DNA from: Saprospiraceae bacterium UBA3362
Lineage (GTDB): Bacteria; Bacteroidota; Bacteroidia; Chitinophagales; Saprospiraceae
Direction: 5' to 3'
Assembly (NCBI GenBank): GCA_002360455.1
Contig: DEQQ01000034.1
Span: 1 to 64,000, forward strand
DNA: 64,000 nt
This document shows, piece by piece, positions 36,298 through 45,174 of the stretch. Each line of letters begins with the position of its first letter. Position 1 is the stretch's first letter. Made by a program: the position numbers and the translations under genes. Below the pieces are notes generated by a model, which did no database searches, was not told the DNA's origin, and saw only the letters and a program-made list of their open reading frames with translations.

Positions 36298-36826
36298 TTT
36301 TTTAGTTCTCATTCCTGTGATTCTATTGTCATGCATGAATCAAAAAGCAAATAAAATACAAGCTCCAAAGTCAGAAGCTATTTCAGTTTCTGATAGCTTG
36401 ATTATTGTTCCAAGCGAAATTCAGACCATCGAAAAATCTGAAGAAGAATGGAAAAAAGAATTGGATGAAATGTCGTTTTATGTTATGAGAAAACAGGGAA
36501 CAGAAAGAGCGTTTACAGGAGAATATTGGGACAATCACAAACAGGGCGTTTATTTGTGCAAGGGCTGCAATCTGCCTTTGTTTATGAGCGATACAAAATT
36601 TGAGTCCGGCACGGGTTGGCCAAGTTATTATCAAGCCATCAACAAGAATGTAATCAAAGAACACAGCGATCATTCTCATGGGATGACAAGAACAGAGGTA
36701 GTGTGTGCAAGATGCGCGGGACACTTGGGACATGTTTTTCCTGATGGCCCTGAGCCTACAGGTTTGCGCTATTGCCTGAACAGCGCCTCACTTCTTTTTG
36801 TAGAAAACGGAAAAATAAAACAATAA
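36287..36826 (+). CDS. msrB: Peptide-methionine (R)-S-oxide reductase MsrB, lipoprotein form
   Basis: Reduces methionine-R-sulfoxide in proteins; 179 residues. Unlike cytosolic MsrB it begins with a lipoprotein signal peptide (LIPVILLSC, Cys near 16), so it should act on envelope proteins. The MsrB domain starts at EEEWKKELDEMSFYVMR; zinc ligands are CKGC and CARC, the signature GTGWPSY is present, and the catalytic Cys is in RYCLNSASL near the C-terminus. Last gene of the rimO group. Confidence 0.92.
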   Translation: MNRNFLVLIPVILLSCMNQKANKIQAPKSEAISVSDSLIIVPSEIQTIEKSEEEWKKELDEMSFYVMRKQGTERAFTGEYWDNHKQGVYLCKGCNLPLFMSDTKFESGTGWPSYYQAINKNVIKEHSDHSHGMTRTEVVCARCAGHLGHVFPDGPEPTGLRYCLNSASLLFVENGKIKQ

Positions 36827-36842
36827 ATTTACTCGCACTGCA

Positions 36843-37160
36843 TTACATCCAACCAAGCATTTTGGCAAACTTGAGCATCTCGGATTGATTGGATATTTTG
36901 AGTTTTCCGGTCAACATGGCCATCATTGGATTGAGTTCACCTTTGAGAAGTTTTTTAAAATTTTCTTCTGTAGCTTTGATTGTACAGGAAGCCTCTCCCT
37001 GGAACCCTTCATGGACTTTTAACTCTCCGTTTTCTACGGCAACAGTGAGTTGTCCTCCACCCTCGCCTTCTAGGTCAAATTGAAAATTAGTAGTAATCCC
37101 ATCTAAGGTTTTCGAATTGATTTTGTTAGGCAGATTGAATAAAAATTCTTTTGAAGTCAT
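36843..37160 (-). CDS. SCP2 sterol-binding domain protein
   Basis: 105-residue small protein with the SCP2 lipid-carrier fold: TTNFQFDLEGEGGGQLTVAVE, EGEASC-like basic strand (HEGFQGEASCTIKATEENF) and the helix KKLLKGELNPMMAMLTGKLK typical of SCP2 domains, which bind lipids in a hydrophobic tunnel. The frame opens at 37199, but the ATG at 37160 (MTSKEFLFNLP) gives the usual SCP2 start. Follows the OmpA-SPOR gene by 10 bases. Confidence 0.8.
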   Translation of the reverse strand: MTSKEFLFNLPNKINSKTLDGITTNFQFDLEGEGGGQLTVAVENGELKVHEGFQGEASCTIKATEENFKKLLKGELNPMMAMLTGKLKISNQSEMLKFAKMLGWM

Positions 37161-37170
37161 GATCTCTATT

Positions 37171-38751
37171 TTACAATTGAACTTTTTTAACAAAAGCATC
37201 TATTTTTTTCGACTTTAGTTTTTGAACTAACTTTTTAGCTTGATTTTCATTTTCAAAATCTTCTACTACTACACTGTGATATTCTGACTCACCTATAATC
37301 ATTCGCACAGCATTTTTATATCCCATTTTGATCAATTTATTGATCTGTTTTTCTGCATGGGAAGGAATTAAAAAAGATCCTGCGATGACAAAATAGTGGA
37401 TTCCTGTATCTATTCTTTGAGAAGATAAATCTGAATGAATCAATGTCGAAAGATTATCTTGAGATTCTTCGTTTTCCACTTCTTCAACATCGTTATCTTC
37501 TTGACTCAAGTTTGGACCCGGTTTTTTCCCGGACTTTTTCTCCGGCAGATTTTTTGTTTGAACCGGCTTGGGTGATTGAGATTTGGATTGATTAGAATTT
37601 GATTTCCCGCTTGGCAAGGACTTGAACATTTCTTGTTCGAATTCTTCTTCGGTAATCATCCTGGAAAGTGGCTTCCACTCTTCAGCATTGAAGGATTTAA
37701 TGCCAATAATTTTCAATTCAGTTCTTCTATTGACTTCATGTTCGACATCGCTACAGGTGATGCCATTCTTACATCGATTTTTGATTACAGTTTCACCATA
37801 TCCTTTATAACTAATTCGCTGCGAATCTACACCATGCTGCAACAAATAGTTTCTAGCCGAGAAGGCTCTTTTGTTCGACAAATCCAAATTGTATTCATCA
37901 TTACCTCTTGCGTCAGTATGCGATCCAAGCTCAAGCTCAAGCTCAGGATTGTCTGTAAAAACGTGAACCACATTATCCAAAATGGTTGCTGCATCCGATC
38001 TGATATCCCATTTGTTATAATCGTAATTTATGTTTTTAATTTCGAAAGATTTTCCTACTGCAACTTTCTCCATTTCAATATTGGCGAGTATTGTGCCAAG
38101 TCCGGACTGGCTAATATTATCTGCGACTCCGGGTGTCATTTCACTTACACCATCTATACACAATACACAACCTTTTACATTAACATAAGCCTCGATGCGT
38201 TTTCCAAGGAAACCTTGTTTTCTAATCAATATGGTGTAATGATTTCCCGGCTTTAAAGTAAACTGAAAATTTGTACTCGGGTAAGATTTTTCAACCCACT
38301 CTTCCTTAGAGATTGTTCTGTTATAAATCTCGATCTGTGCATCCTGAATTCCATTGGACTGTTTCGCTCCGGTTTCTCTTTTTTCGGCCAAGGTGACATC
38401 AAAAATGTAGCCGGGAGACCTTTTCATTTCAATCTTTAAAAATTGCTTTCCGTCCGTTTCATTTTTTACCAATAATTCTAGAACAGTTTTGTCCAAATCT
38501 TGCTTTTCAATTGAGATCGTATAAACTTTTCCTTCCTCTCCCGAGAATTTAAAAAATCCGAGATCGTCCGTTGTCAAGCTGTAGGCGAGTTTATTGTCAA
38601 CCTTGTCTGTAATCGAAATTTGAGCTTGTTTTACCAATCCCCTGTTCAAGGCTTCGTAAACATAAGCTTGAACTTCTACGGTTTGGGCAAGATTCTGACC
38701 AATCCAGATAAAGAAAAACAAAAATTTGAGAGGCAGCTTTAAAACATTCAT
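37171..38751 (-). CDS. OmpA-family protein with C-terminal SPOR domain
   Basis: Exported envelope protein, about 526 residues. After a signal peptide (cleavage near IGQNLAQ) come two carboxypeptidase-regulatory-like beta domains (VQAYVYEALNRGLVKQAQIS, TTDDLGFFKFSG; and IQDAQIEIYNRT), then an OmpA C-terminal peptidoglycan-binding domain (LELELGSHTDARG, NKRAFSARNYL, ISYKGYGETV, NRRTELKI), a low-complexity Lys/Ser/Pro linker and a SPOR domain at the end (HYFVIAGSFLIPSHAEKQIN). SPOR binds denuded glycan at division sites. Start ATG 38751 rather than TTG 38760, since a TAGACTTTG promoter-like box covers the latter. Confidence 0.85.
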   Translation of the reverse strand: MNVLKLPLKFLFFFIWIGQNLAQTVEVQAYVYEALNRGLVKQAQISITDKVDNKLAYSLTTDDLGFFKFSGEEGKVYTISIEKQDLDKTVLELLVKNETDGKQFLKIEMKRSPGYIFDVTLAEKRETGAKQSNGIQDAQIEIYNRTISKEEWVEKSYPSTNFQFTLKPGNHYTILIRKQGFLGKRIEAYVNVKGCVLCIDGVSEMTPGVADNISQSGLGTILANIEMEKVAVGKSFEIKNINYDYNKWDIRSDAATILDNVVHVFTDNPELELELGSHTDARGNDEYNLDLSNKRAFSARNYLLQHGVDSQRISYKGYGETVIKNRCKNGITCSDVEHEVNRRTELKIIGIKSFNAEEWKPLSRMITEEEFEQEMFKSLPSGKSNSNQSKSQSPKPVQTKNLPEKKSGKKPGPNLSQEDNDVEEVENEESQDNLSTLIHSDLSSQRIDTGIHYFVIAGSFLIPSHAEKQINKLIKMGYKNAVRMIIGESEYHSVVVEDFENENQAKKLVQKLKSKKIDAFVKKVQL

Positions 38752-38931
38752 GAATAGCAAAGTCTAATTTGTTTCAAGGATTTTTTAGTAACAAGCTTAA
38801 CATGGATTTTTCCATGTCAATCAAAACGATTTGCAAAAACTGCACCAAGATCACTTTATTTAATTAATATTATATTTTATCAATATATTAATTATTGAAT
38901 TTCAATATCATATTACAAATTGCAATTCCTA

Positions 38932-39447
38932 TTATTTCAATATTTTAAAAGAGCTGATCATCTTTTCAGCATCTCTCGAGTTCCTGTTGATGTAACTCGA
39001 AAATATTTGAATTGTGTACACCGAATTGTGATGAGGAATCAGGTAGGTTTTGATAGCCTCTGTATCTTTATATTGGATCAAAAATACCTTGGCATCCGAA
39101 TTTCCTATTTTGACCGATTCATGATATAATATCTTTCCGTTGAGTGGATTAAGAATGCCTTCTTTTGTAATACTTTCTATCTCTTGAAAGAGAGAATCTT
39201 GAACATTGAATTCCAATGTAGACGGATAATTGGATTTATTGATTGAAAATATTTGTTCATTTTTGCCAACTCCCACAGAACTGTGGTAGGATTCCACTTT
39301 GATCATTCCGATATCCGACTCCATCTCGTTTTCAAAATAGCTGGGTTGACCCGGAAGAAGCACTGTAAAGGACTGATCCAAAGGAGTAAATTGACTCCAC
39401 TCCGTGATCCAGCCAATCCAAAGGACAGACAAAAGTATAGATTTCAT
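38932..39447 (-). CDS. Conserved exported protein of unknown function
   Basis: 171 residues. The N-terminus (MKSILLSVLWIGWITEWSQF) is a short signal-like segment; the mature part opens with WSQFTPLDQSFTVLLPGQPS, a phrase recurring in small Bacteroidota exported proteins of PsbP-like shape (one beta-sheet with helices). Not assigned. Divergent from lpd, sharing a 73-base intergenic region. Confidence 0.6.
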   Translation of the reverse strand: MKSILLSVLWIGWITEWSQFTPLDQSFTVLLPGQPSYFENEMESDIGMIKVESYHSSVGVGKNEQIFSINKSNYPSTLEFNVQDSLFQEIESITKEGILNPLNGKILYHESVKIGNSDAKVFLIQYKDTEAIKTYLIPHHNSVYTIQIFSSYINRNSRDAEKMISSFKILK

Positions 39448-39494
39448 GTGCCGTTTAACGCAAGATTTATGTATTCAGTATACTGATTTGCGAG

Positions 39495-39502
39495 TATATT
39501 TG
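39495..39502 (+). promoter_or_regulatory. -7 box (TATATTTG) for lpd
   Basis: Exact TAnnTTTG, 18 bases before the ATG at 39521; the longer open frame from 39404 overlaps this box and is therefore not the start. Confidence 0.55.
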
Positions 39503-39520
39503 CGACTCAAAATAGAAAAT

Positions 39521-40921
39521 ATGTCACATTTTGATATTATAGTTATTGGAGCCGGTCCCGGAGGTTATGTCGCTGCGATAAGAGCGGCTCAATTAGGCAA
39601 GCAAGTTGCTATTGTTGAACGTGAATCTTTGGGAGGAATCTGTCTCAATTGGGGTTGTATTCCCACCAAAGCTTTATTGAAAAGTGCTCAAGTCATGGAT
39701 TATCTAAAACATGCCGGTGATTATGGAATTCAGGTCTCCGATGTTCAGGCTGATTTTAACTCCATCATTAAGAGAAGTAGAAATGTGGCAGAAGGAATGA
39801 GCAAAGGGATTCAGTTTTTGATGAAAAAAAATAAAATCCAAGTGATCATGGCTACAGCAAGCCTAAGTAAAGCCAACACTGTGGAATTGGTAGATCAAGA
39901 AGGTAAAAAATCGCAAATTACCGCCGACCACATCATCCTGGCTACAGGAGGACGAGCTAAACAGTTGCCCAACCTCCCTATAGATGGTGAAATCGTGATT
40001 GATTACAGGAAAGCGATGAGCTTGGCTAAACAGCCTAAAAAAATGGTGATCGTAGGGGCTGGAGCTATTGGGGTTGAGTTTGCTTATTTCTATAACAGTA
40101 TTGGTACACAGGTTACCATTGTGGAGTTCATGGAACAAGGACTGGTACCGAGAGAAGATGCCGATGTATCCAAAGAATTAGCCAAATCATTTAAAAAAGC
40201 TGGCATTCAAGTATTAGCCAATACAAGTGTTGAAAAAGTAAGTAAGACCAAAGACGGAGTTACTGTACTCACAAAAGACAGAAAAGACGGCAAAGAAAAC
40301 AGTATTGATTGTGACATTGTACTCTCTGCAGCCGGAGTTACAGCAAATATTGAGCAAATTGGCTTGGACAAATTAGGCATAACTACCGATAAGGGCTTGA
40401 TTAAAGTGGACGCTAACTACCAAACCAACATCAAAGGCATTTATGCAATAGGAGATATAGTTCCAGGTCCGGCTTTGGCCCATGTAGCCAGTGCAGAAGG
40501 CATACATTGTGTAGAATCCATCTGTGGGCTCAAACCACATCCTATAGATTATAATAATATACCGGGTTGCACTTATTGCGTTCCGGAAATTGCCTCAGTG
40601 GGATATACCGAAGCGGCAGCAGTTGCTGCAGGATACAAAATAAAGGTAGGCAAATTTCCATTTTCGGCTTCAGGAAAAGCCAGCGCCTCCGGGTCCAAAG
40701 AGGGTTTTGTAAAACTGATCTTTGATGAGAAATATGGTGAATTTCTCGGTGCTCATTTTATAGGAAACAATGTAACGGAGATGATCGCCGAAGTGGTAGT
40801 GGCTCGCAATTTGGAAACCACAGGACATGAGATAATCAAGTCCATTCACCCTCACCCGACTATGTCTGAGGCTGTTATGGAGGCTGCTGCAGCAGCTTAT
40901 GGAGAGGTAATCCATATCTAA
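39521..40921 (+). CDS. lpdA: Dihydrolipoyl dehydrogenase
   Basis: E3 flavoenzyme of 2-oxoacid dehydrogenase complexes and the glycine cleavage system, 466 residues. FAD motif GAGPGGYVAAIRAAQLG at the N-terminus, redox disulfide GGICLNWGCIPTKA (Cys pair), second Rossmann motif GAGAIGVEFAYFYNSIG, FAD motif GIYAIGDIVPGPALAHVASAEG and the C-terminal catalytic HPHPTMSEAVMEA (His-Glu dyad). The start is ATG 39521 (MSHFDIIVIGAGPGG), set by the promoter box and the FAD motif. No other complex genes are nearby. Confidence 0.96.
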   Translation: MSHFDIIVIGAGPGGYVAAIRAAQLGKQVAIVERESLGGICLNWGCIPTKALLKSAQVMDYLKHAGDYGIQVSDVQADFNSIIKRSRNVAEGMSKGIQFLMKKNKIQVIMATASLSKANTVELVDQEGKKSQITADHIILATGGRAKQLPNLPIDGEIVIDYRKAMSLAKQPKKMVIVGAGAIGVEFAYFYNSIGTQVTIVEFMEQGLVPREDADVSKELAKSFKKAGIQVLANTSVEKVSKTKDGVTVLTKDRKDGKENSIDCDIVLSAAGVTANIEQIGLDKLGITTDKGLIKVDANYQTNIKGIYAIGDIVPGPALAHVASAEGIHCVESICGLKPHPIDYNNIPGCTYCVPEIASVGYTEAAAVAAGYKIKVGKFPFSASGKASASGSKEGFVKLIFDEKYGEFLGAHFIGNNVTEMIAEVVVARNLETTGHEIIKSIHPHPTMSEAVMEAAAAAYGEVIHI

Positions 40922-40922
40922 A

Positions 40923-40958
40923 AATTTATATATAAACTAATTATTATATATATAAATT
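40923..40958. terminator. AT-only hairpin after lpd
   Basis: Perfect 12-bp arms (40923-40934, 40947-40958) with a 12-base loop, 2 bases after the lpd stop. Made only of A and T and without a T-run, so terminator activity is uncertain. Confidence 0.35.
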
Positions 40959-41064
40959 ACTAAATAACAAATATTTTCGTATCATAAAAAATTAATTTAG
41001 CTTATTCAGATTTTAAGCTGCAATTATCTTTATATTTAGGTTTTAATTTTTAAAAAAACCAAAT

Positions 41065-44000
41065 ATGAAGACAAAATTGTTTTTGCTCAATTTGCTGCTC
41101 ATCTTCTCTATTGGATTTGTTCAAGCTCAACAAATTCTTATTCAATGTCCTAAGACGAATTATCAAAGAACTGATTTGATTGATAAAAAATTCGTTAAAT
41201 ACGAGTTGGTCAAATTGGATTTAAAAGCATTCAACGAGGCACTGGCTAAGAAGAAAGACAATATTTATAATGTCATGCTGAGCACAGAAAAAATGAGAGT
41301 TCAAATGACTTTGTTTGAATATTCAATGTTCAATGACAATTTTGGAGGAGTATGGCATGCTCCATTTGGTGTAATACGATCAGAAAGAGATAAAAGCCTT
41401 CGAACATTTAGAGGTGCTGTAAAAGAAGATTATTCCGGTAGGAGTGCAATGACCTGCAGCAAAGATTTTTTCATGCTCAATTTTAGATATAATAATGAAG
41501 ATTATTCCTTAGAAAAATTGCATGGAGACTTAAACCCTAACAACGAGGATATTTACATTCTTTATGGATCTTCGGATGTCTTGTTATCCAATGAAGCCAA
41601 AGTTTGTGGTGCCGATTATCTCAAGGAAAACCAAGCTAAAATGAGAGAGGAACACGATCATTCTGTTGGCTCTCGAAATACAAAATGCCTTGATGTAGAA
41701 ATAGGCTTGGCTTGTGATTACAGCTATGTTAAAGCTCTTAGAGGTTTTAATGTTCAAGATTTTATGACTGCTATATGCAATTATATGGCCACCAACTGGG
41801 ACAATGATTTTCCCGGCCCTATCAATTTTGCCATTTCAGGATATTATATTCCTCAAGATTCATTGAGTGATGTATTTAATAGAAATACAGATATCAATGA
41901 TCAGTTAAATAATTTTGTAGCTCAAGGAGCCAATATTTTACCTGACCATGATGTAGCAACCTGTTGGTCGGCAAAATGGACATCCGGAGTTGTTGGATTA
42001 GCCTATTTGGGAGGAACTTGCACCGGCTTAAAATACAATGTTTGTAGCCAATACACATTCGATTTTGCTTGTTTGAGACAATTGCAATCTCACGAATTAG
42101 GTCATAATTTTAATGCTACTCACGATGCAACAAGTGGAGGTGGCGGTGGCGGAGGTCCTACAGGAGGTGGAGGAAACATAATGGCTCCAGCAGTAAACTG
42201 CTCAAACAGTTGGTCTCCTAACTCTGTGCGTCAAATATGGCTTTTTGCAACAGAAAGCGCCCCATGTCTAAGCGAATGTGTAGGAATCGATCCTATTCCT
42301 GTTGTTGAGTTCGAAGCAAATCCAACTCGAATGTGTTCACCGGGTCTTATCAACTTCACCGAGCAAACCCAGTATGCCAACTATTGGTCTTGGTATTTTC
42401 CGGGAGGTGTTCCATCAAGCTCAACTAATCCTAATCCGGTTGTAACTTATCCGAATCCAGGCAAATACCTTGTAAGTTTGACTGTAAGAAATTCAAGATG
42501 TACACTTTCTTTGATTAAAGATTTATACATAGAAATTGACCCTAGTCCAATTCCTGATTTTGCACCCGATATTCAAAGTCTAGATGTTTATTTCCTAAAT
42601 TTAACAACTAATGCTTATGACTATTTTTGGGATTTTGGTGATGGGGCGACCAGTACAGAATTTGATCCTACACATACTTACAAAAAAGAAGGAGATTACA
42701 CAGTGACTCTTAAAGTAACCGGAGACTGCGGAACTAGAACTTTAACCAAAAAAATTGAAGTTTATTACGTTCCCGTAGCAGACTTTGAATCGGATACAAT
42801 TTATGGTTGTGCACCAAAAACAATTCAATTCTTTGACAGATCATCTGACAATGTAGTAAGATGGGATTGGAGATTCCCCGGCGGTACGCCTAATTTTTCA
42901 ACTCAAAAAAATCCGAAGATTGTTTATAAAAATAAAGGCATTTATGATGTGAAGCTTTTTGTTGAAGCCAAACGGTATGGCGCAAGTGCAGAAAAGAAAT
43001 TGTATATTAAGATAGACAGTGCTCCAATAGCAAAATTTGACCTTACCATTACAGGATCCGATGTCCAATTCAATAACAAAAGTACTTATGCCGAAACGCA
43101 TAATTGGGATTTTGGCGACAACTCTACAAGCACAGATGAAAGTCCTTCTCATACTTACAAAGATGGAATTTATGAAGTGACCTACACCACAACAAATAAT
43201 TGTGGTACTCATACATACAAGCGTCAAGTTATTATAGGAAATGAACCAAAAGCAGCCTTCAGTTCTGCTAATGCAAGAGGATGTGCACCTTGGTCTGTTC
43301 AATTTGATAATAACTCGACAGCAGCTGCAACAAACTTTTTATGGACATTCCCGGGAGGCAATCCAAGTACCAGCACAGCAAAGAACCCGTTGGTAACGTA
43401 TAACCAACCCGGAAAATATGATGTAAGTCTTCTAGCTTATAATGCAGTTTACAGAGATTCTGTTACGATCAATGAATTTGTAGAAATTCTGAATCCCGCT
43501 GTACCGGATTTCAAAACCAGTGTAACAGGATTTACAGCTTATTTTAGCAATCAATCACAGTATGGAAACAGTTATTTCTGGGATTTTGGTGACAACAATA
43601 CAAGCACACAACAAGCTCCATCTCACAATTATGGCCAAGAGGGAGAATTCAAAGTTAAACTCACTGTTACTAACGAATGTGGTCAGAAAACCATTGAAAA
43701 GACAGTAGCAGTTTACCTAATTCCTAAGGTAAACTTTAGCTCAGACACAATCAAAGGGTGTAGACCATTAACTATACATTTCAAAGATCTTTCTTCATCT
43801 GATGTGATTGAGTGGAATTGGCAGTTTGAAAACGGAAAACCTGCAAGCTCTACAGAGCAAAATCCGGTTGTAGTTTTTGACAAGTCAGGCTCATTTACAG
43901 TGAAGCTGACCGTTAAAAACGGAAATGGAACGAATAGCTCTACCAAATTGAAGTATATTCAAGTTATCAACGATGTTTATTGCAAATACAGGAGAGATCC

Positions 44001-44301
44001 AAAAGATCCAAATTCTGACGGCACAGTGAAAGGCGCCGGATTACAATCCATTATTGCTGAAAAATCAATTGAACTGTATCCGAATCCTAACAATGGCCAA
44101 TTTGTAATTAATCTGACTAATTTTGATTTGGCTCAATCTAAAATCAAATTATTTGATATGACAGGTAAGCTTGTATATCAAAGTACTTCTGCTCAACCAC
44201 AAAATCAAATTCATGTAGAGCAACTTTCTAATGGAACTTATTTATTAATGATTCAGGAAGGTGCCGAAAGCTACTTTGAAAAAGTATTTATTACAAAATA
44301 A
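41065..44301 (+). CDS. Secreted metzincin-like protease with seven PKD domains and T9SS sorting domain
   Basis: Exoprotein of 1078 residues. Signal peptide (cleavage after GFVQAQ, about 21), pro-region, then a reprolysin-like zinc protease domain with SHELGHNFNATHD near 343-355 (HExxHxxxxxH; the usual Gly between the His residues is Asn) and Met-turn NIMAP after a glycine-rich run (SGGGGGGGPTGGGGN). From about 410 to 975 seven PKD-like domains follow, alternating between a Cys-containing FPGG type (CSPGLINF, CAPKTIQF, CAPWSVQF, CRPLTIHF) and a WDFGD type. The last 75 residues are a type A T9SS sorting domain (LYPNPNNGQFVINL, LSNGTYLLMI). Likely cell-surface or released peptidase. Followed by a strong terminator. 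Confidence 0.88.
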   Translation: MKTKLFLLNLLLIFSIGFVQAQQILIQCPKTNYQRTDLIDKKFVKYELVKLDLKAFNEALAKKKDNIYNVMLSTEKMRVQMTLFEYSMFNDNFGGVWHAPFGVIRSERDKSLRTFRGAVKEDYSGRSAMTCSKDFFMLNFRYNNEDYSLEKLHGDLNPNNEDIYILYGSSDVLLSNEAKVCGADYLKENQAKMREEHDHSVGSRNTKCLDVEIGLACDYSYVKALRGFNVQDFMTAICNYMATNWDNDFPGPINFAISGYYIPQDSLSDVFNRNTDINDQLNNFVAQGANILPDHDVATCWSAKWTSGVVGLAYLGGTCTGLKYNVCSQYTFDFACLRQLQSHELGHNFNATHDATSGGGGGGGPTGGGGNIMAPAVNCSNSWSPNSVRQIWLFATESAPCLSECVGIDPIPVVEFEANPTRMCSPGLINFTEQTQYANYWSWYFPGGVPSSSTNPNPVVTYPNPGKYLVSLTVRNSRCTLSLIKDLYIEIDPSPIPDFAPDIQSLDVYFLNLTTNAYDYFWDFGDGATSTEFDPTHTYKKEGDYTVTLKVTGDCGTRTLTKKIEVYYVPVADFESDTIYGCAPKTIQFFDRSSDNVVRWDWRFPGGTPNFSTQKNPKIVYKNKGIYDVKLFVEAKRYGASAEKKLYIKIDSAPIAKFDLTITGSDVQFNNKSTYAETHNWDFGDNSTSTDESPSHTYKDGIYEVTYTTTNNCGTHTYKRQVIIGNEPKAAFSSANARGCAPWSVQFDNNSTAAATNFLWTFPGGNPSTSTAKNPLVTYNQPGKYDVSLLAYNAVYRDSVTINEFVEILNPAVPDFKTSVTGFTAYFSNQSQYGNSYFWDFGDNNTSTQQAPSHNYGQEGEFKVKLTVTNECGQKTIEKTVAVYLIPKVNFSSDTIKGCRPLTIHFKDLSSSDVIEWNWQFENGKPASSTEQNPVVVFDKSGSFTVKLTVKNGNGTNSSTKLKYIQVINDVYCKYRRDPKDPNSDGTVKGAGLQSIIAEKSIELYPNPNNGQFVINLTNFDLAQSKIKLFDMTGKLVYQSTSAQPQNQIHVEQLSNGTYLLMIQEGAESYFEKVFITK

Positions 44302-44322
44302 TCTGAACCTATCCGATTTTTT

Positions 44323-44360
44323 AAAAACAAAAGGGATCCATATGGATCCCTTTTGTTTTT
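44323..44360. terminator. Perfect-palindrome terminator after the PKD protease
   Basis: Perfect 19-bp inverted repeat with no unpaired loop base (AAAAGGGATCC/GGATCCCTTTT core) ending in T-runs on both strands, 21 bases past the stop. A classical bidirectional-type intrinsic terminator. Confidence 0.85.
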
Positions 44361-44603
44361 ATTCCATATCTGTAGTTTCGGAATAAAATTCAGAAAACCT
44401 TTCTTTTACGTTTAATATGCCATTCATACTCAGCAACAATTTCAATTGTGACACTGCTCAATCTTATATTCTGCTATAGATTTCCTTCTTTAGTTTATTT
44501 AATGCTTGAATCCATCACTTTAAAATGGATAACGAATGAATAAAAAATGAAAGAATTGTAACAAAAAATTCTCCACTATATAAATATCCTCTATCTTCGT
44601 AAT
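44361..44603. other. Leader region of the SET/ATP-grasp genes
   Basis: AT-rich, no gene. A near-consensus -7 box TATCTTCG lies at 44592-44599, only 4 bases before the ATG at 44604; it differs from TAnnTTTG at one base. If used, the mRNA would be leaderless or nearly so. Confidence 0.35.
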
Positions 44604-45119
44604 ATGAATACAAATCTTAATGTAACAAAAGCCCTAAAAGAGGTTCAGCTTGAAGAACAAGTGTTGGTAAAAATCTTGGAGAGCAATGGGCAACGTGCTC
44701 TATTTGCCAAGAAGGCTTTTCATAAAGAAGAATGCATCTTCCCCTTTTCTTCAAGGCTTACAATGGATGCACCAAGCTACTTGACATTACAAATCAATGA
44801 CAATACCCATATATTGATTAATCCTATCGCCTTAGAATGTGTCAATCATTCTTGCGAACCCAATTGCTTCTTTGATATCGAAAACTATGAGTTGATTGCT
44901 TTATGTGATATTGCACAAGGAGAAGAACTCAAGTTTTTCTATCCATCTACAGAGTGGTGCATGGATCAAGGATTTCAATGCAATTGTGGAAGCTCTAGTT
45001 GTTTACAACATATCAATGGAGCCTATTCAATTCCAATCCACGAAATAAAACGATACCGCTTGAGCCCATTTATTAAAGCTAAACTGGACCTCTTGGGCAG
45101 CAAAGATTCAAACCTCTAA
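44604..45119 (+). CDS. SET-domain protein (putative lysine methyltransferase)
   Basis: 171 residues, essentially a single SET domain. Methyltransferase core motifs: CVNHSCEPNCFF near 80 (the NHxCxPN pseudoknot motif that binds S-adenosylmethionine), QGEELKFFYP near 112 (the ELxFxY motif with catalytic Tyr), and a post-SET cysteine cluster CNCGSSSC near 131. The N-terminal GxG motif is degenerate (NGQRALFA). SET proteins methylate lysine side chains. The next two genes on the strand are ATP-grasp enzymes, the second fused to another SET domain, so this is probably the stand-alone methyltransferase of the same pathway. Confidence 0.85.
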   Translation: MNTNLNVTKALKEVQLEEQVLVKILESNGQRALFAKKAFHKEECIFPFSSRLTMDAPSYLTLQINDNTHILINPIALECVNHSCEPNCFFDIENYELIALCDIAQGEELKFFYPSTEWCMDQGFQCNCGSSSCLQHINGAYSIPIHEIKRYRLSPFIKAKLDLLGSKDSNL

Positions 45120-45174
45120 ATTCATTTTGCAATTAATCGAATTCTCGAACTTCTTCAGTTAAAAATTTAAGCTC

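Noticed and set aside
44361..44603. Possible precursor peptide for the SET/ATP-grasp genes (short frame near 44418)
   Set aside because: About 20 codons, no leader/core pattern, no start signal.
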